Below are positions 17,080 through 26,450 of a stretch of 64,000 nt of DNA, piece after piece. The DNA comes from Tepidimonas sediminis. GTDB taxonomy: Bacteria > Pseudomonadota > Gammaproteobacteria > Burkholderiales > Burkholderiaceae_C. The position numbers and the translations under genes were made by a program. The notes beneath the pieces are model-generated. The model was not told the DNA's origin and made no database searches. It worked only from the letters and a program-made list of their open reading frames with translations. The DNA lies in the NCBI RefSeq assembly GCF_007556605.1, contig NZ_VJND01000002.1, forward strand, positions 62,001 to 126,000, given 5' to 3'. Each line of letters starts with the position of its first letter. Positions within the stretch are counted from its first letter, which is position 1.

Positions 17080-17667
17080 TCAGCGCTGCGTCAGCTTGAA
17101 CACCGCGGTGCTGGCCAGCAGGTTGGGCCAGCGCCGCACCACGCGGCCGTCGTCGTCGATGCCGAAGGCATCCTCCACGTGCAGGCCCAGGCGCTGCGCC
17201 AGCACCTCGAAGTCCGCGAACGTGCCGACGCGGATGTTGGGCGTGTCGTACCACTGGTAGGGCAGCCGCTTGGTCACCGGCATGCGCCCGGCCAGCACGC
17301 GCAGGCGGTTGGGCCAGTGCGCGAAGTTGGGAAAGGCGACGATCGCGCTGCGGCCCACGCGCGCGGTCTCGCGCAGCATCGTCTCGGCGTTGCGCAGGTG
17401 GGGCAGCGTGTCGATCTGCAGCACGACGTCGAAGCTGTCGTCGGCGAACATCGACAGCCCTTCCTCCAGGTTGAACTGCAGCACGTCCAGCCCGCGCTTC
17501 AGGCACGCGAGCACCAGGGCGTCGTCCAGCTCGATGCCGTAGCCGTGGCAGCCGCGCGCCTCGCGCAGGTGCGCCAGCAGCGCGCCGTCGCCGCAGCCGA
17601 GGTCGAGCACGCGCGCACCGTGCGGCACCAGGCCCGCGATCAGGTGCTGGATCTGGCGGTCGCTCAT
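17080..17667 (-). CDS. metW: MetW methyltransferase-like protein
   Basis: Class I SAM-binding fold protein of 195 residues with [15 protein letters not shown] (motif I, about 20-34) and the MetW-typical [11 protein letters not shown] and [12 protein letters not shown] segments. MetW is required alongside MetX for methionine synthesis in many proteobacteria and has been shown or proposed to support homoserine acylation; its own reaction is not settled. Its ATG overlaps the metX stop (ATGA at 17664-17667), so the two are translated together. Confidence 0.95.
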   Translation of the reverse strand: MSDRQIQHLIAGLVPHGARVLDLGCGDGALLAHLREARGCHGYGIELDDALVLACLKRGLDVLQFNLEEGLSMFADDSFDVVLQIDTLPHLRNAETMLRETARVGRSAIVAFPNFAHWPNRLRVLAGRMPVTKRLPYQWYDTPNIRVGTFADFEVLAQRLGLHVEDAFGIDDDGRVVRRWPNLLASTAVFKLTQR

Positions 17668-18869
17668 GCGGCACCTCCGGCGGTGGGCGTCGGCAGACCG
17701 GCGCCGACGCGGTGCTCGAAGTAGGCGCGCACGGCGGCGTGGTAGCGCGCGTCGTCGAGCAGGAAGGCGTCGTGCCCGTGCGGCGCGTCGATCTCGGCGT
17801 AGCTGACGGCGCGCCGGTTGTCCAGCAGCGCCTTGACGATCTCGCGGCTGCGCGCCGGCGCAAAGCGCCAGTCGGTGCTGAACGAGACGACCAGGAAGTC
17901 GGCCTGCGCCCGCGCCAGCGCCGCCGACAGGTCGCCGTCGAACTCGCGCGCCGGGTCGAAGTAATCGAGCGCGCGCGTGATCAGCAGGTAGGTGTTGGCG
18001 TCGAAGTATTCGCTGAACTTGTCGCCCTGGTGGCGCAGGTAGCTTTCGATCTCGAACTCGATGTCCTGCGTCGTGTAGCGGTAGGCCAGCCGCTCGGCGG
18101 CTTCCGTGTCGCCCGCGCGCAGCGCCTGCGCGAGCGGGCGCAGGCGGCGGCCGAACTTGCTGTTCATCACGTCGTCGCTCAGGTAGGTGATGTGGCCGAT
18201 CATGCGCGCGATGCGCAGCCCGCGCCGCGGCTTGGTGCCGTGGCGCAGGTAGTGCCCGCCGTGGAAGTCCGGGTCGCTGACGATGGCGCGGCGCGCCACC
18301 TCGTTGAAGGCGATGTTTTCCGCCGTCAGGTTGGGCGCGCTGGCGATGACGATGGCGTGGCGCACGCGCTGCGGATACTGCAGCGTCCAGCTGAGCGCCT
18401 GCATGCCGCCGAGGCTACCGCCCATGACGGCGGCCAGCCGCTCGATGCCCAGCGCATCCAGCAGCCGCGCCTGCGCCTCGACCCAGTCCTCCACCGTCAC
18501 CACGGGGAAGTCCGCCCCCCACGGCTGCCCGGTGGCGGGGTTGACGTGCGTCGGCCCGGTGGAGCCGAAGCACGAGCCGACGTTGTTGATGCCGATGACG
18601 AAGAAGCGGCGCGTGTCCACCGGCTTGCCGGGACCGACCATGTTGTGCCACCAGCCTTCGCTCTTCGGCAGCGGCTGGCCGCGTTCGTCGGCGTACTGCC
18701 CGGCGACATGGTGGCTGGCGTTGAGCGCGTGGCAGATCAGCACCGCGTTGTCACGCGCGGCGTTGAGCTGACCGTAGGTCTCGTAGACGAGCTCGAAGGA
18801 CGGCAGCACGCCGCCGCTGCGCAGGCGCAGCGGCGAGTCGAAACGGTGGCGCTGGGGGGTGACGATCAC
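17664..18869 (-). CDS. metX: Homoserine O-acyltransferase (probably O-succinyltransferase)
   Basis: Alpha/beta-hydrolase-fold acyltransferase of 401 residues at the start of methionine synthesis. The nucleophile elbow is GGSLGG near 148, with Asp in STDWRF and His in DAPHGHDAF completing the triad. Although MetX proteins were named acetyltransferases, characterised betaproteobacterial members mostly use succinyl-CoA, so the acyl donor is inferred from lineage. It leads the metX-metW operon and is divergent from the FNT-family channel gene, 163 bases away. Confidence 0.95.
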   Translation of the reverse strand: MIVTPQRHRFDSPLRLRSGGVLPSFELVYETYGQLNAARDNAVLICHALNASHHVAGQYADERGQPLPKSEGWWHNMVGPGKPVDTRRFFVIGINNVGSCFGSTGPTHVNPATGQPWGADFPVVTVEDWVEAQARLLDALGIERLAAVMGGSLGGMQALSWTLQYPQRVRHAIVIASAPNLTAENIAFNEVARRAIVSDPDFHGGHYLRHGTKPRRGLRIARMIGHITYLSDDVMNSKFGRRLRPLAQALRAGDTEAAERLAYRYTTQDIEFEIESYLRHQGDKFSEYFDANTYLLITRALDYFDPAREFDGDLSAALARAQADFLVVSFSTDWRFAPARSREIVKALLDNRRAVSYAEIDAPHGHDAFLLDDARYHAAVRAYFEHRVGAGLPTPTAGGAA

Positions 18870-19032
18870 GGTGTCGATCCTCTGGGCGCGCCGCGACCGC
18901 GAACCTGTGGAGCCGGCGCGGCCACCGACCCCTCCTCTTTAGCGGCATTTGTCAAGCGCCCGCAAGCGGGACCCAAATCGGCGCTGGTCACAGTATAAAG
19001 GCATCCGATCCCCAACGAGAGCGGAGGTCCCG

Positions 19033-19842
19033 ATGTCCGAACTGTATGGCTCCGACGCCTACGCCCCGCGCGAAGTCGCCCAGCGCATCGAGACCGTGGG
19101 CGTGGCCAAGGCGCGGCTGGCCACCGTGCCGCTGCTGATGCTGGGGGTGCTGGCCGGCGCCTTCATCGGGCTGGGCTCGCTAGCCTTTCTCGTCGTACGT
19201 GCCGACGCCTCGCTCGGCTGGGCCGCGGGCCAGTGGCTGGGCGGCGGGGTGTTCGCGCTCGGCCTGCTGCTGGTGGTGGTGGCCGGCGCCGAACTCTTCA
19301 CCGGCAACAACCTGCTGGCCATGGCCTGGGCCGACGGCCAGATCGGCACGCGCGAGGTGCTGCGCAACTGGGGCTGGGTGTGCCTGGCCAACTTCGTCGG
19401 CGCGGCGGGGCTGGCGCTGCTGGTCTTCCTGAGCGGGCAGACCGCGCTGCACGGCGGTGCGCTCGGGCAGGCGGCGGTCAAGGTGGCGCTGGCCAAGCAG
19501 GCGCTGCCGTGGCACGAGGCGTTCTTCCGCGGCGTGCTGTGCAACGTGCTGGTGTGCCTGGCGGTGTGGATGGCGATGGCGGGCCGCAGCGTGGTGGACA
19601 AGGCGGTGGCGATCGTGCCGCCGGTGGCCACCTTCGTGGCCGCCGGCTTCGAGCACAGCATCGCCAACATGTTCTTCTTCCCGCTGGCGATGCTGGTGCA
19701 GGCGAGCGAGGCCGCACCGGCGGCGTCCGTCACCTGGGGCGGGATGCTGGGCAACCTGCTGCCGGTCATCGCCGGCAACCTGCTGGGCGGCAGCGTGCTG
19801 GTGGGGCTGACCTACCACGTGATCTACCGCCGCGAGCGCTGA
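19033..19842 (+). CDS. Formate/nitrite transporter family channel
   Basis: Inner-membrane protein of 269 residues with about six transmembrane segments and the two FNT signature regions: AELFTGNNLLAMAW near 91-104 and GFEHSIANMFFFPLAML near 207-223. Family members form pentamers passing formate, nitrite, hydrosulfide or acetate. The substrate is not determined by these motifs; the sulfur and methionine neighbourhood leaves hydrosulfide open, but there is no direct evidence. GCGGAGGT lies six bases before the ATG at 19033, and TATAAA near 18996 may be part of its promoter. Confidence 0.9.
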   Translation: MSELYGSDAYAPREVAQRIETVGVAKARLATVPLLMLGVLAGAFIGLGSLAFLVVRADASLGWAAGQWLGGGVFALGLLLVVVAGAELFTGNNLLAMAWADGQIGTREVLRNWGWVCLANFVGAAGLALLVFLSGQTALHGGALGQAAVKVALAKQALPWHEAFFRGVLCNVLVCLAVWMAMAGRSVVDKAVAIVPPVATFVAAGFEHSIANMFFFPLAMLVQASEAAPAASVTWGGMLGNLLPVIAGNLLGGSVLVGLTYHVIYRRER

Positions 19843-20054
19843 ACGCTGCGGTGTTGTTTTTCCACACTTGCGGGCTGGCGCGGTGCGCGCCGTCACACAC
19901 GCTCGGCGCAATCGGCGTATGATGCGCGCAGCCTCCGTCATGCGCGACGGGGGCGGCAGTCAGGTGATCGGTTGGTTTCGCGCGCAGCAGTTGGTTGGTG
20001 TGCCGTCGGGGCTCCGTCGCTCGAGTCAGTGTGTTTTTGTCAAGGAGTCCCGTG

Positions 20055-20438
20055 ATGGGCAACAAGTTGTACGTCGGCAACCTTCCGTATTCGGTGCGCG
20101 ACGGTGACCTGCAGCAGGCCTTCAGCGCCTACGGCCAGGTGGCCAGCGCCAAGGTCATGATGGAGCGCGACACCGGCCGCTCCAAGGGTTTCGGCTTCGT
20201 CGAGATGGGCAGCGACGCCGAGGCGCAGGCCGCCATCGCCGGCATGAATGGCCAGTCGATGGGGGGCCGCAACCTGGTCGTCAACGAGGCGCGTCCGATG
20301 GAGGCCCGTCCGCCGCGCAGCGGCGGCTTCGGGGCCGGCCGTCGTGAAGGCGGCTTCGGCGGTGGCGAAGGCCAGTTCCGCAGCCCCTACGGCGGTCCGC
20401 GCCGCCGCGAGGGGGGCGGCTACGGCGGCGGCTACTGA
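20055..20438 (+). CDS. RRM-domain RNA-binding protein, glycine-rich tail
   Basis: Protein of 127 residues with one RNA recognition motif: RNP2 LYVGNL at 5-10 and RNP1 KGFGFVEM at about 44-51. The last 40 residues are a Gly/Arg-rich tail ending in GGYGGGY, the layout of cyanobacterial and betaproteobacterial cold- or stress-induced RNA chaperones. A CAAGGAG ribosome site precedes the ATG, and the 212-base region before it, with TATGAT at 19918-19923, could hold a promoter and leader. Its stop overlaps the end of lptC by seven bases on the other strand. Confidence 0.92.
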   Translation: MGNKLYVGNLPYSVRDGDLQQAFSAYGQVASAKVMMERDTGRSKGFGFVEMGSDAEAQAAIAGMNGQSMGGRNLVVNEARPMEARPPRSGGFGAGRREGGFGGGEGQFRSPYGGPRRREGGGYGGGY

Positions 20439-21097
20439 GTCGATCGCGCCCCGGCCGGGCGCGGCGCCAGCGTGGCGCGCACCCGGCCCTCGAATTCGGC
20501 CAGCCCCAAGCGCTCGTCGTAGCGCATGCGGTTGGCCGTCAGCACGTCCGCGTCCCGCGTCAGCCGTACCGGCGTGTCGCTGACGAGCAGCTGGCGCTGC
20601 GCGTCCCACACGAGGCGCTCGGCTTGCAGGGTGAGGCGCGCACCACGCCGATCCGCCAGCGGCACGCGCTCATAGCGCGCATCGCCCTCGAAGGTATAGT
20701 GCTGGCGCTCGTCGTCGGCGCGCAGCCGTGCCGCCTGCCCGGTGCTGCGCCACCCGGTCTGCGGTTCGATCCGCACCAGATGGGCCTGCCGCACTTCGCT
20801 GAGGCCGTCGGCCGGGTAGTGGGCCAGCGTGTCCCCACGCAGCTCCTGCACCAGACGGCCCTGCGGGTCGTGCCGCCGCAGCACGAAACCGTGCAGCGTG
20901 TAGTCGGCCTCCCCGGCGGCGAGTGACCGCGCGCGGGGGGACGCCGGCTCGAGCGGACGCTGCACGATGGTCCAGGTCACCAGCGCCAGGGCCGCCATCA
21001 GCGCCACCGGCAGGTACAGCGAGACGGCGTCCCAGGCGCGTGCCCACCACGGCAGCGGTGCGGCCTGCGCGGGGCGGCTGGCGGCCGCGGTCTTCAC
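20432..21097 (-). CDS. lptC: LptC, lipopolysaccharide export bitopic protein
   Basis: Protein of 221 residues with one N-terminal membrane anchor (about 25-45) and a periplasmic jellyroll in which GFVLRRHDPQGRLVQEL and AHYPADGLSEV are recognisable LptC features. It links the LptBFG transporter to the LptA bridge that carries LPS across the periplasm. It starts four bases inside the kdsC gene (ATGA) and is the last gene of the leftward run. lptA and lptB, which normally follow, are absent; the RRM gene lies there instead. Confidence 0.9.
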   Translation of the reverse strand: MKTAAASRPAQAAPLPWWARAWDAVSLYLPVALMAALALVTWTIVQRPLEPASPRARSLAAGEADYTLHGFVLRRHDPQGRLVQELRGDTLAHYPADGLSEVRQAHLVRIEPQTGWRSTGQAARLRADDERQHYTFEGDARYERVPLADRRGARLTLQAERLVWDAQRQLLVSDTPVRLTRDADVLTANRMRYDERLGLAEFEGRVRATLAPRPAGARSTQ

Positions 21098-21642
21098 GCC
21101 AGCGCCTCCTGCAGCAGCGCACGGTAGCGCCCGGCGGCCACCAGCAGCAGGTCGCAGAATTCGCGCGCCGCCCCGGCACCGGCCGGTGCGCGCGTGACGT
21201 GGTGCACGCGCGCACGCACTTCGGCATGGGCCCCGGGCGGCGCGGCGCTGAAGGCGCAGCGGCGCAGCACCGGCAGGTCCGGCCAGTCGTCGCCGATCGC
21301 GGCGGCCTGGCTCCAGTCCAGCCCCAGCTCGGCCAGGATGGCCTCGGCGGCTGGGCGCTTGTCCTCGGTGCCGAAACGTGCGTGGCGCACGCCCAGCGCC
21401 TGCAGGCGCGCGCGCAGCGCCGGCGCGTCGCGGCCGGTGACGACGGCGGGCTCGATGCCGCCGCGGCGCAGCAGCTTCAGGCCGTGGCCGTCCAGCGTGT
21501 GGAAGCGCTTGAGCTGCTCGCCGTCGGGGCCGTAGAACAGACCGCCGTCGGTCAGCACGCCATCGACATCGAAGAAGGCCACGCGCACGTCCTGCGCGCG
21601 CAGCAGCAGTTCGGGCGTGAAGTCGAGCACCGGCGTCGTCAT
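21094..21642 (-). CDS. kdsC: 3-deoxy-D-manno-octulosonate-8-phosphate phosphatase
   Basis: HAD-superfamily phosphatase of 182 residues releasing KDO from KDO 8-phosphate. The catalytic aspartates sit in FFDVDGVLTDG (25 and 27), followed by KRFHTLDGHGLKLL, VVTGR and the metal-site GDDWPDL. It has no cap domain beyond the small KdsC-type hairpin, as expected. It lies two bases after kdsD and overlaps lptC, forming one transcription unit for the KDO and LPS pathway. Confidence 0.96.
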   Translation of the reverse strand: MTTPVLDFTPELLLRAQDVRVAFFDVDGVLTDGGLFYGPDGEQLKRFHTLDGHGLKLLRRGGIEPAVVTGRDAPALRARLQALGVRHARFGTEDKRPAAEAILAELGLDWSQAAAIGDDWPDLPVLRRCAFSAAPPGAHAEVRARVHHVTRAPAGAGAAREFCDLLLVAAGRYRALLQEALA

Positions 21643-21644
21643 CG

Positions 21645-22655
21645 TCAGATCACCTTGGCCCGCATCAGATCGTGCGAATTGAGCGCCCCGGTCAGCCGCC
21701 CCTCGTCGTCGACCACCAGCACGCTGGTGATGCGGTGGCGCTCCATCAGCTCGGCCGCCTCCACCGCCAGCGCCTGCGCGCGCACGGTGTGGGGCCGCGG
21801 GTGCATCACCTCCGCGGCGGTCAGCGCCCGCAGATCCGCGCCCGGACGCGCCTCGATCAGGCGGCGCAGGTCGCCGTCGGTGAAGATGCCGGCCGGCCGG
21901 CCATCGTCGCCGACGACGGCCACCGCGCCGAGCCCGCCGGCGCTCATCGCGTGCATCATCTGCGGCAGCGTGGCCGCTGCCGTGACGCAGGGGGTACGCT
22001 CCAGCGGCCGCATGACGTCGCGCACCAGCGTCAGCAGCCGCCGCCCCAGTGCGCCACCGGGGTGCGAGCGCGCAAAGTCGTCCGGCTGGAAGCCGCGCGC
22101 GCTCAGCAGCGCCACCGCCAGCGCATCGCCCATCGCCAGCTGCGCCGTCGTGCTGGCGGTGGGGGCCAGGTTGTGCGGGCAGGCCTCGCGCGGCACGCCG
22201 GTGTCCAGCACCACGTCGGCGTGCCGAGCCAATGTCGAATCGGGGCGGCCGGTCAGCGCCACCAGCGGCACGCCCATGCGCTTGATCAGCGGCAGGATGG
22301 TGGTCAGCTCCTCGCTTTCGCCGCTGTTGCTGATGCCCAGCACCGCGTCCGCGGGGGTGATCATGCCGAGATCGCCGTGGCTGGCCTCGGCCGGGTGGAC
22401 GAAGAAGGCGGGCGTGCCGGTGGAGGCCAGCGTCGCGGCGATCTTGCGGCCGATGTGGCCGCTCTTGCCCATGCCGGTGACGACGACCCGGCCCCGGCAG
22501 GCCAGCAGCAGCCGCACCGCCTGCGCGAAGCGGACATCCAGCCGCGCGGCCATGGCCTGCAGGCCGGCGATCTCGATGGTCAGCGCCTCCCGCGCCAGCG
22601 CGATCAGGCCGGCGTCATCGGGGGCGGGGGAGGAAGGTGGTGCGGTCGTGGTCAT
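21645..22655 (-). CDS. kdsD: D-arabinose 5-phosphate isomerase (KdsD/KpsF)
   Basis: Protein of 336 residues with an N-terminal SIS sugar-isomerase domain and two C-terminal CBS domains; it converts ribulose 5-phosphate to arabinose 5-phosphate, the KDO precursor. Key segments are VVTGMGKSGHIGRKIAATLASTG-like sequence at about 58-80, the HPAEASHGDLGMI region near 92-104 and ISNSGESEE. Its ATG begins immediately after the TGA of the upstream AAA/nuclease gene, with no intervening base, which implies translational coupling between the two. Confidence 0.96.
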   Translation of the reverse strand: MTTTAPPSSPAPDDAGLIALAREALTIEIAGLQAMAARLDVRFAQAVRLLLACRGRVVVTGMGKSGHIGRKIAATLASTGTPAFFVHPAEASHGDLGMITPADAVLGISNSGESEELTTILPLIKRMGVPLVALTGRPDSTLARHADVVLDTGVPREACPHNLAPTASTTAQLAMGDALAVALLSARGFQPDDFARSHPGGALGRRLLTLVRDVMRPLERTPCVTAAATLPQMMHAMSAGGLGAVAVVGDDGRPAGIFTDGDLRRLIEARPGADLRALTAAEVMHPRPHTVRAQALAVEAAELMERHRITSVLVVDDEGRLTGALNSHDLMRAKVI

Positions 22656-24311
22656 TCAGCTTCCATCCATCATCGGATGCGGCGTGCGCGCCACCTCCCA
22701 CCCCACGATCTGGTGCTTGGCGCGGCTGAACTCGACGCCGAGCTCGATCACTTCCGTGATGCCCGGCGCGCCGCGGTGCTTGGCGGCGTAGTCGCGGGCC
22801 TTGAGCTGCCGCATGGCCTCGCCGGTGGGAGATTCGCCGTCGATGACCTTGAACTCGATCACCCAGGCGCGGCCGGCATGGCGGATGACGAGGTCGCATT
22901 GCCCCGGGTTGGAGACTTCCTCCGGCACGATGTCCAGGCCGAGGCTGGCCAGGTGGCTGTAGAAGACACTGGCGTAATAACCCTCGTACTGCGCGATGGG
23001 GTTGTTGCGATACCAGTCGTGGGGAATGCTGGCGTAGAGACGCTCGAAGTGCGCGCGCAGGCGCTCGGCCTGGCCGTCGGTGAGCAGGTCGTACAGGTCG
23101 CTGGCCAGACGGCTGACCAGCGAGGCATCGGGCATCCAGGCCTTGAGCAGCCGGTCGTTGAGGGCGTAGCGCACCTCCATGTTGGGCACGCGCAGCGTGT
23201 AGACGGTGCGGCTGGCCTTGCGCTGCTGGCTCTCGATGGTGAGATAGCCGGTCTGCCACAGCAGCGCCTCGGGCTCGATGCGCTCCACGTCGAAGGCGGA
23301 GAGCAGGTCGTCGTCCGCGATCAGCCGCTCCAGCTGCGGCGTGAAGAAGCCGCGGCTCTTCAGCCACTCCACCAGGAAGGTGGGCGTGCCGGTCTCGAAC
23401 CAGTGCGCGCGGAACTGCCGCTCGGCCAGCAGCAGCAGCACGTCAAAGGGGTTGTAGACGCTGGTGGGCCCCCAGCGGTAGCCGTTGTACCAGCGGCGGA
23501 TCTCCTCCCGATCCAGCGGCTGGCCCTCGGCTGCGGCGGCCTCGAGCTCCGCCGCAAACACCGTGTCGATATCGCCGTCGGTGTAGCCGCAGAGCGTGCC
23601 GTACTCGGGGGAAAGGGTAATGTCGCGCAGGTTGTTCAGGCCCGAGAAGATCGAGACCTTGCTGAACTTGGACACGCCGGTCAGCAGCACGAAGCGCAGG
23701 TCGGCGTCTCTGCCCTTGATGACGCTGTAGAGGTTGCGCAGGCCCTCGCGCATGGCGCGGGCGATCTCAGGCGCTTCGAGGTTGTCGAGGATGGGCTTGT
23801 CGTATTCGTCGACCAGCACCACGGCCTGCCGGCCGTGGGCTGCGGCGCTGCGGCCGATCAACTCGGTGAAGCGGATGTGCGGGTCCTCACGGGCCGGCGG
23901 CAGGGTCACCCCCAGCCGGGCGGCGTTGGTGTCGAGCTGATGGTGGATGTGGGCTTCGAGCTTGGCGCCTTCGGCCAACCGTCCTTCGGCAAAGCTCAGG
24001 CGAATCACCGGGTGCGGCCTGGCCCAGTCCCAGTGGTCGGCCAGGAACAGTTTCTCGCGCGGGGCGCTGCCATCCGCGCCGTCGTGGGCGTCGAACAGGT
24101 GGCGCTTGGCCTCGAACGCGCAGGCGATGGTGTCCAGCAGCAGGCTCTTGCCGAAACGGCGCGGGCGCGAGAGGAAGTAGTGCTTGCCGCTGTCGACCAG
24201 GCGCGCGATCAGCGGCGTCTTGTCGACATAGTAGTAGCCGCCCTCGCGGATGTCGCGCAGGGTCTGGATGCCGATGGGCAGCTTGCGGCGGGGCAGGGTC
24301 GGAGGGAACAT
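22656..24311 (-). CDS. AAA-ATPase-like / PD-(D/E)XK nuclease family protein
   Basis: Protein of 551 residues in the AAA-ATPase_like plus PDDEXK_9 architecture. It opens with LPIGIQTLRDIREGGYYYVDKT, then an atypical Walker A SRPRRFGKS (48-56), Walker B VVLVDEYDKP (164-173), LLTGVSKFSKVSIFSGLNNL, and the family mark WYNGYRWG (274-281). The C-terminal nuclease fold has D473 in QCDLVI and E486-x-K488 in IEFKV. The function of this family is unknown; defence or selfish-element roles are guesses. The gene directly abuts kdsD, which is unusual for an accessory gene. The start at 24311 gives the normal family N terminus. Confidence 0.88.
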   Translation of the reverse strand: MFPPTLPRRKLPIGIQTLRDIREGGYYYVDKTPLIARLVDSGKHYFLSRPRRFGKSLLLDTIACAFEAKRHLFDAHDGADGSAPREKLFLADHWDWARPHPVIRLSFAEGRLAEGAKLEAHIHHQLDTNAARLGVTLPPAREDPHIRFTELIGRSAAAHGRQAVVLVDEYDKPILDNLEAPEIARAMREGLRNLYSVIKGRDADLRFVLLTGVSKFSKVSIFSGLNNLRDITLSPEYGTLCGYTDGDIDTVFAAELEAAAAEGQPLDREEIRRWYNGYRWGPTSVYNPFDVLLLLAERQFRAHWFETGTPTFLVEWLKSRGFFTPQLERLIADDDLLSAFDVERIEPEALLWQTGYLTIESQQRKASRTVYTLRVPNMEVRYALNDRLLKAWMPDASLVSRLASDLYDLLTDGQAERLRAHFERLYASIPHDWYRNNPIAQYEGYYASVFYSHLASLGLDIVPEEVSNPGQCDLVIRHAGRAWVIEFKVIDGESPTGEAMRQLKARDYAAKHRGAPGITEVIELGVEFSRAKHQIVGWEVARTPHPMMDGS

Positions 24312-24455
24312 GGGCTCAGGCGGGGCGGACGGCCGTCGGCGCCCCGGTGCCCGCAAGCCTAGCATGAACGGGGCCGCGCGGCGTGCGCCGGCGCGGCAAG
24401 GGGCTGAACGGACCGGCAGCCCGCCGCGGCAATCCGCCCGATAAGATCACAGGCC

Positions 24456-26441
24456 GTGAATGCGCTCGACCTTGCCCTGCTGTTCCTGCTGGCCGCCGTG
24501 CTGGGCGTGGTGGGGTGCCGGCTGCTGAAGCTGCCGCCGCTGATCGGCTACCTGGCGGTCGGGGTGCTGATCGGGCCGCATGCGCTGGCGCTGGCGCAGA
24601 ACTCCGCCGGGCTGCGCTACCTGGCCGAATTCGGCGTCGTGTTCCTGATGTTCGCGATCGGGCTGGAGTTCAGCCTGCCCAAGCTGCGCGCGATGAAGCG
24701 CTTCGTCTTCGGGCTGGGCACGGCGCAGGTGAGCCTGACGGTGCTGCTGACGACGCTGGCGTCGCTCGCGCTGGGGTGGCTGCTGCCCGGCTGGTGGGGC
24801 CTGGAGTGGCCGATGGCGGTGGCGATGGGCGGCGTGATGGCGATGAGCAGCACCGCCATCGTGATGAAGCTGATGGCCGACCGGCTTGAGCTGGAGACCG
24901 AACATGGCCAGCGGGTGGTCGGCATCCTGCTGTTCCAGGACCTGGCGGTGGTGCCCCTGCTGGTGCTGATTCCGGCGCTCGGGGCGCCGGGCGAGCAGCT
25001 CGCCTGGGCGCTGACGCTGGCGCTGCTGAAGGCGGCGGCGCTGCTGGCGCTGCTGCTGACCGGTGGGCAGCGGCTGATGCGCTGGTGGCTGACCCTGGTG
25101 GCGCGGCGCAAGAGCCAGGAGCTGTTCATGCTGAACCTCTTGCTGGTGACGCTCGGGCTGGCGTGGCTGACGGAGCACGCCGGGCTGTCGCTGGCGCTGG
25201 GCGCGTTCGTCGCCGGCATGCTGATCGCCGAGACCGAATACCGTCATCAGGTCGAGACCGACATCCGGCCGTTTCACGACGTGTTGCTGGGCCTGTTCTT
25301 CATCACCATCGGCATGATGCTGGACTGGCGCATCGTGCTGGAGCGCTGGCCGCTGGTGTTGCTGCTGCTGGTGCTGTCGCTGGCGTTCAAGACGGCGCTG
25401 ATCACGCTGCTGGTGCGCGCGTTCGGCGCCAGCCCCGGCACGGCGCTGCGCACGGGGCTGTACCTGATGCAGGCCGGCGAGTTCGGGCTGGTGCTGCTGC
25501 AGCTGGCCAACCAGCACGGGCTGGTGCCGCCGGCGCTGTTCAACCCGACGCTGGCGTCGATGATCCTGTCGATGCTGCTGACCCCGCTGGTGATCCAGCA
25601 CAGCAACGCCCTCGTCACGCGCCTGGTCGGCAGCGACTGGCTGCTGCAGTCGGTGCAGATGACGCAGATCGCGCGCAAGGCCATCGCCGCCGACAGGCAT
25701 GTGATCATCTGCGGCTACGGCCGCTGCGGGCAGAACCTGGCGCGGCTGCTGGAGGCCGAGGGCATCCCGTACATGGCGCTGGACCTGGATCCGGACCGCG
25801 TGCGCCAGGCCGCCGCCGCCGGCCACTCGGTGGTGTTCGGCGACGCGGCGCGGCTGCAGGCGCTGATGGCCGCGGGGTTGGCGCGCGCCAGCGCGGTGGC
25901 GGTCACCTACCTCGACACGCCCAGTGCGCTGAAGGTGCTGCACCACGTGCGCGAGCACGCGCCGCAGGTGCCGGTGGTGGTGCGCACGGTGGACGACGCC
26001 GATCTCGCCCGGCTGCAGGCCGCCGGCGCCGCTGAGGTGGTGCCGGAGGCCATCGAGGCCAGCCTGATGCTGGCCAGCCATGCGCTGGCGCTGGTCGGCG
26101 TGCCGCTGCGGCGCGTGGTGCGGCTGGTGCAGCAGCAGCGCGAGGCACGCTACCAGCTGCTGCGCGGCTATTTCCACGGCGCCGACGACGACGGTGCCGA
26201 CGAGCAGGCGCAGGCGCGGCTGGCCACCGTGGTGCTGCCGCCGGCCGGTCCCACCGCCGGTGTGCGCCTGGGCGACCTGGCGCTGCACGCGGTGGGCGTG
26301 CAGGTCATGGACGTGCGCCGCGCCGACGGCCGCCGCGTCGGCCCCGCCGACGACCTGGTGCTGCAGGGCGGCGACGCGGTGGTGCTGTACGGTGTGCCGG
26401 AGGCGCTGGCGCTGGCCGAAAGCCGCCTGCTGGCCGGATAA
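24456..26441 (+). CDS. Kef/YbaL-type monovalent cation:proton antiporter with TrkA domains
   Basis: CPA2-family membrane protein of 661 residues with about twelve transmembrane helices (1-390), a Rossmann TrkA-N domain starting HVIICGYGRCGQNLARLL near 413, and a C-terminal TrkA-C-like domain. FLMFAIGLEFSLPKLR and LLGLFFITIGMMLDW are typical Kef/RosB core segments, and the glycine motif GYGRCG should bind NAD(H) or nucleotide. It probably exchanges K+ for H+, perhaps gated by glutathione adducts as in KefB/C, though the partner KefF/G is not adjacent. It is divergent from the AAA gene and nine bases ahead of apt. Confidence 0.92.
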   Translation: MNALDLALLFLLAAVLGVVGCRLLKLPPLIGYLAVGVLIGPHALALAQNSAGLRYLAEFGVVFLMFAIGLEFSLPKLRAMKRFVFGLGTAQVSLTVLLTTLASLALGWLLPGWWGLEWPMAVAMGGVMAMSSTAIVMKLMADRLELETEHGQRVVGILLFQDLAVVPLLVLIPALGAPGEQLAWALTLALLKAAALLALLLTGGQRLMRWWLTLVARRKSQELFMLNLLLVTLGLAWLTEHAGLSLALGAFVAGMLIAETEYRHQVETDIRPFHDVLLGLFFITIGMMLDWRIVLERWPLVLLLLVLSLAFKTALITLLVRAFGASPGTALRTGLYLMQAGEFGLVLLQLANQHGLVPPALFNPTLASMILSMLLTPLVIQHSNALVTRLVGSDWLLQSVQMTQIARKAIAADRHVIICGYGRCGQNLARLLEAEGIPYMALDLDPDRVRQAAAAGHSVVFGDAARLQALMAAGLARASAVAVTYLDTPSALKVLHHVREHAPQVPVVVRTVDDADLARLQAAGAAEVVPEAIEASLMLASHALALVGVPLRRVVRLVQQQREARYQLLRGYFHGADDDGADEQAQARLATVVLPPAGPTAGVRLGDLALHAVGVQVMDVRRADGRRVGPADDLVLQGGDAVVLYGVPEALALAESRLLAG

Positions 26442-26450
26442 TCGGCCGCC

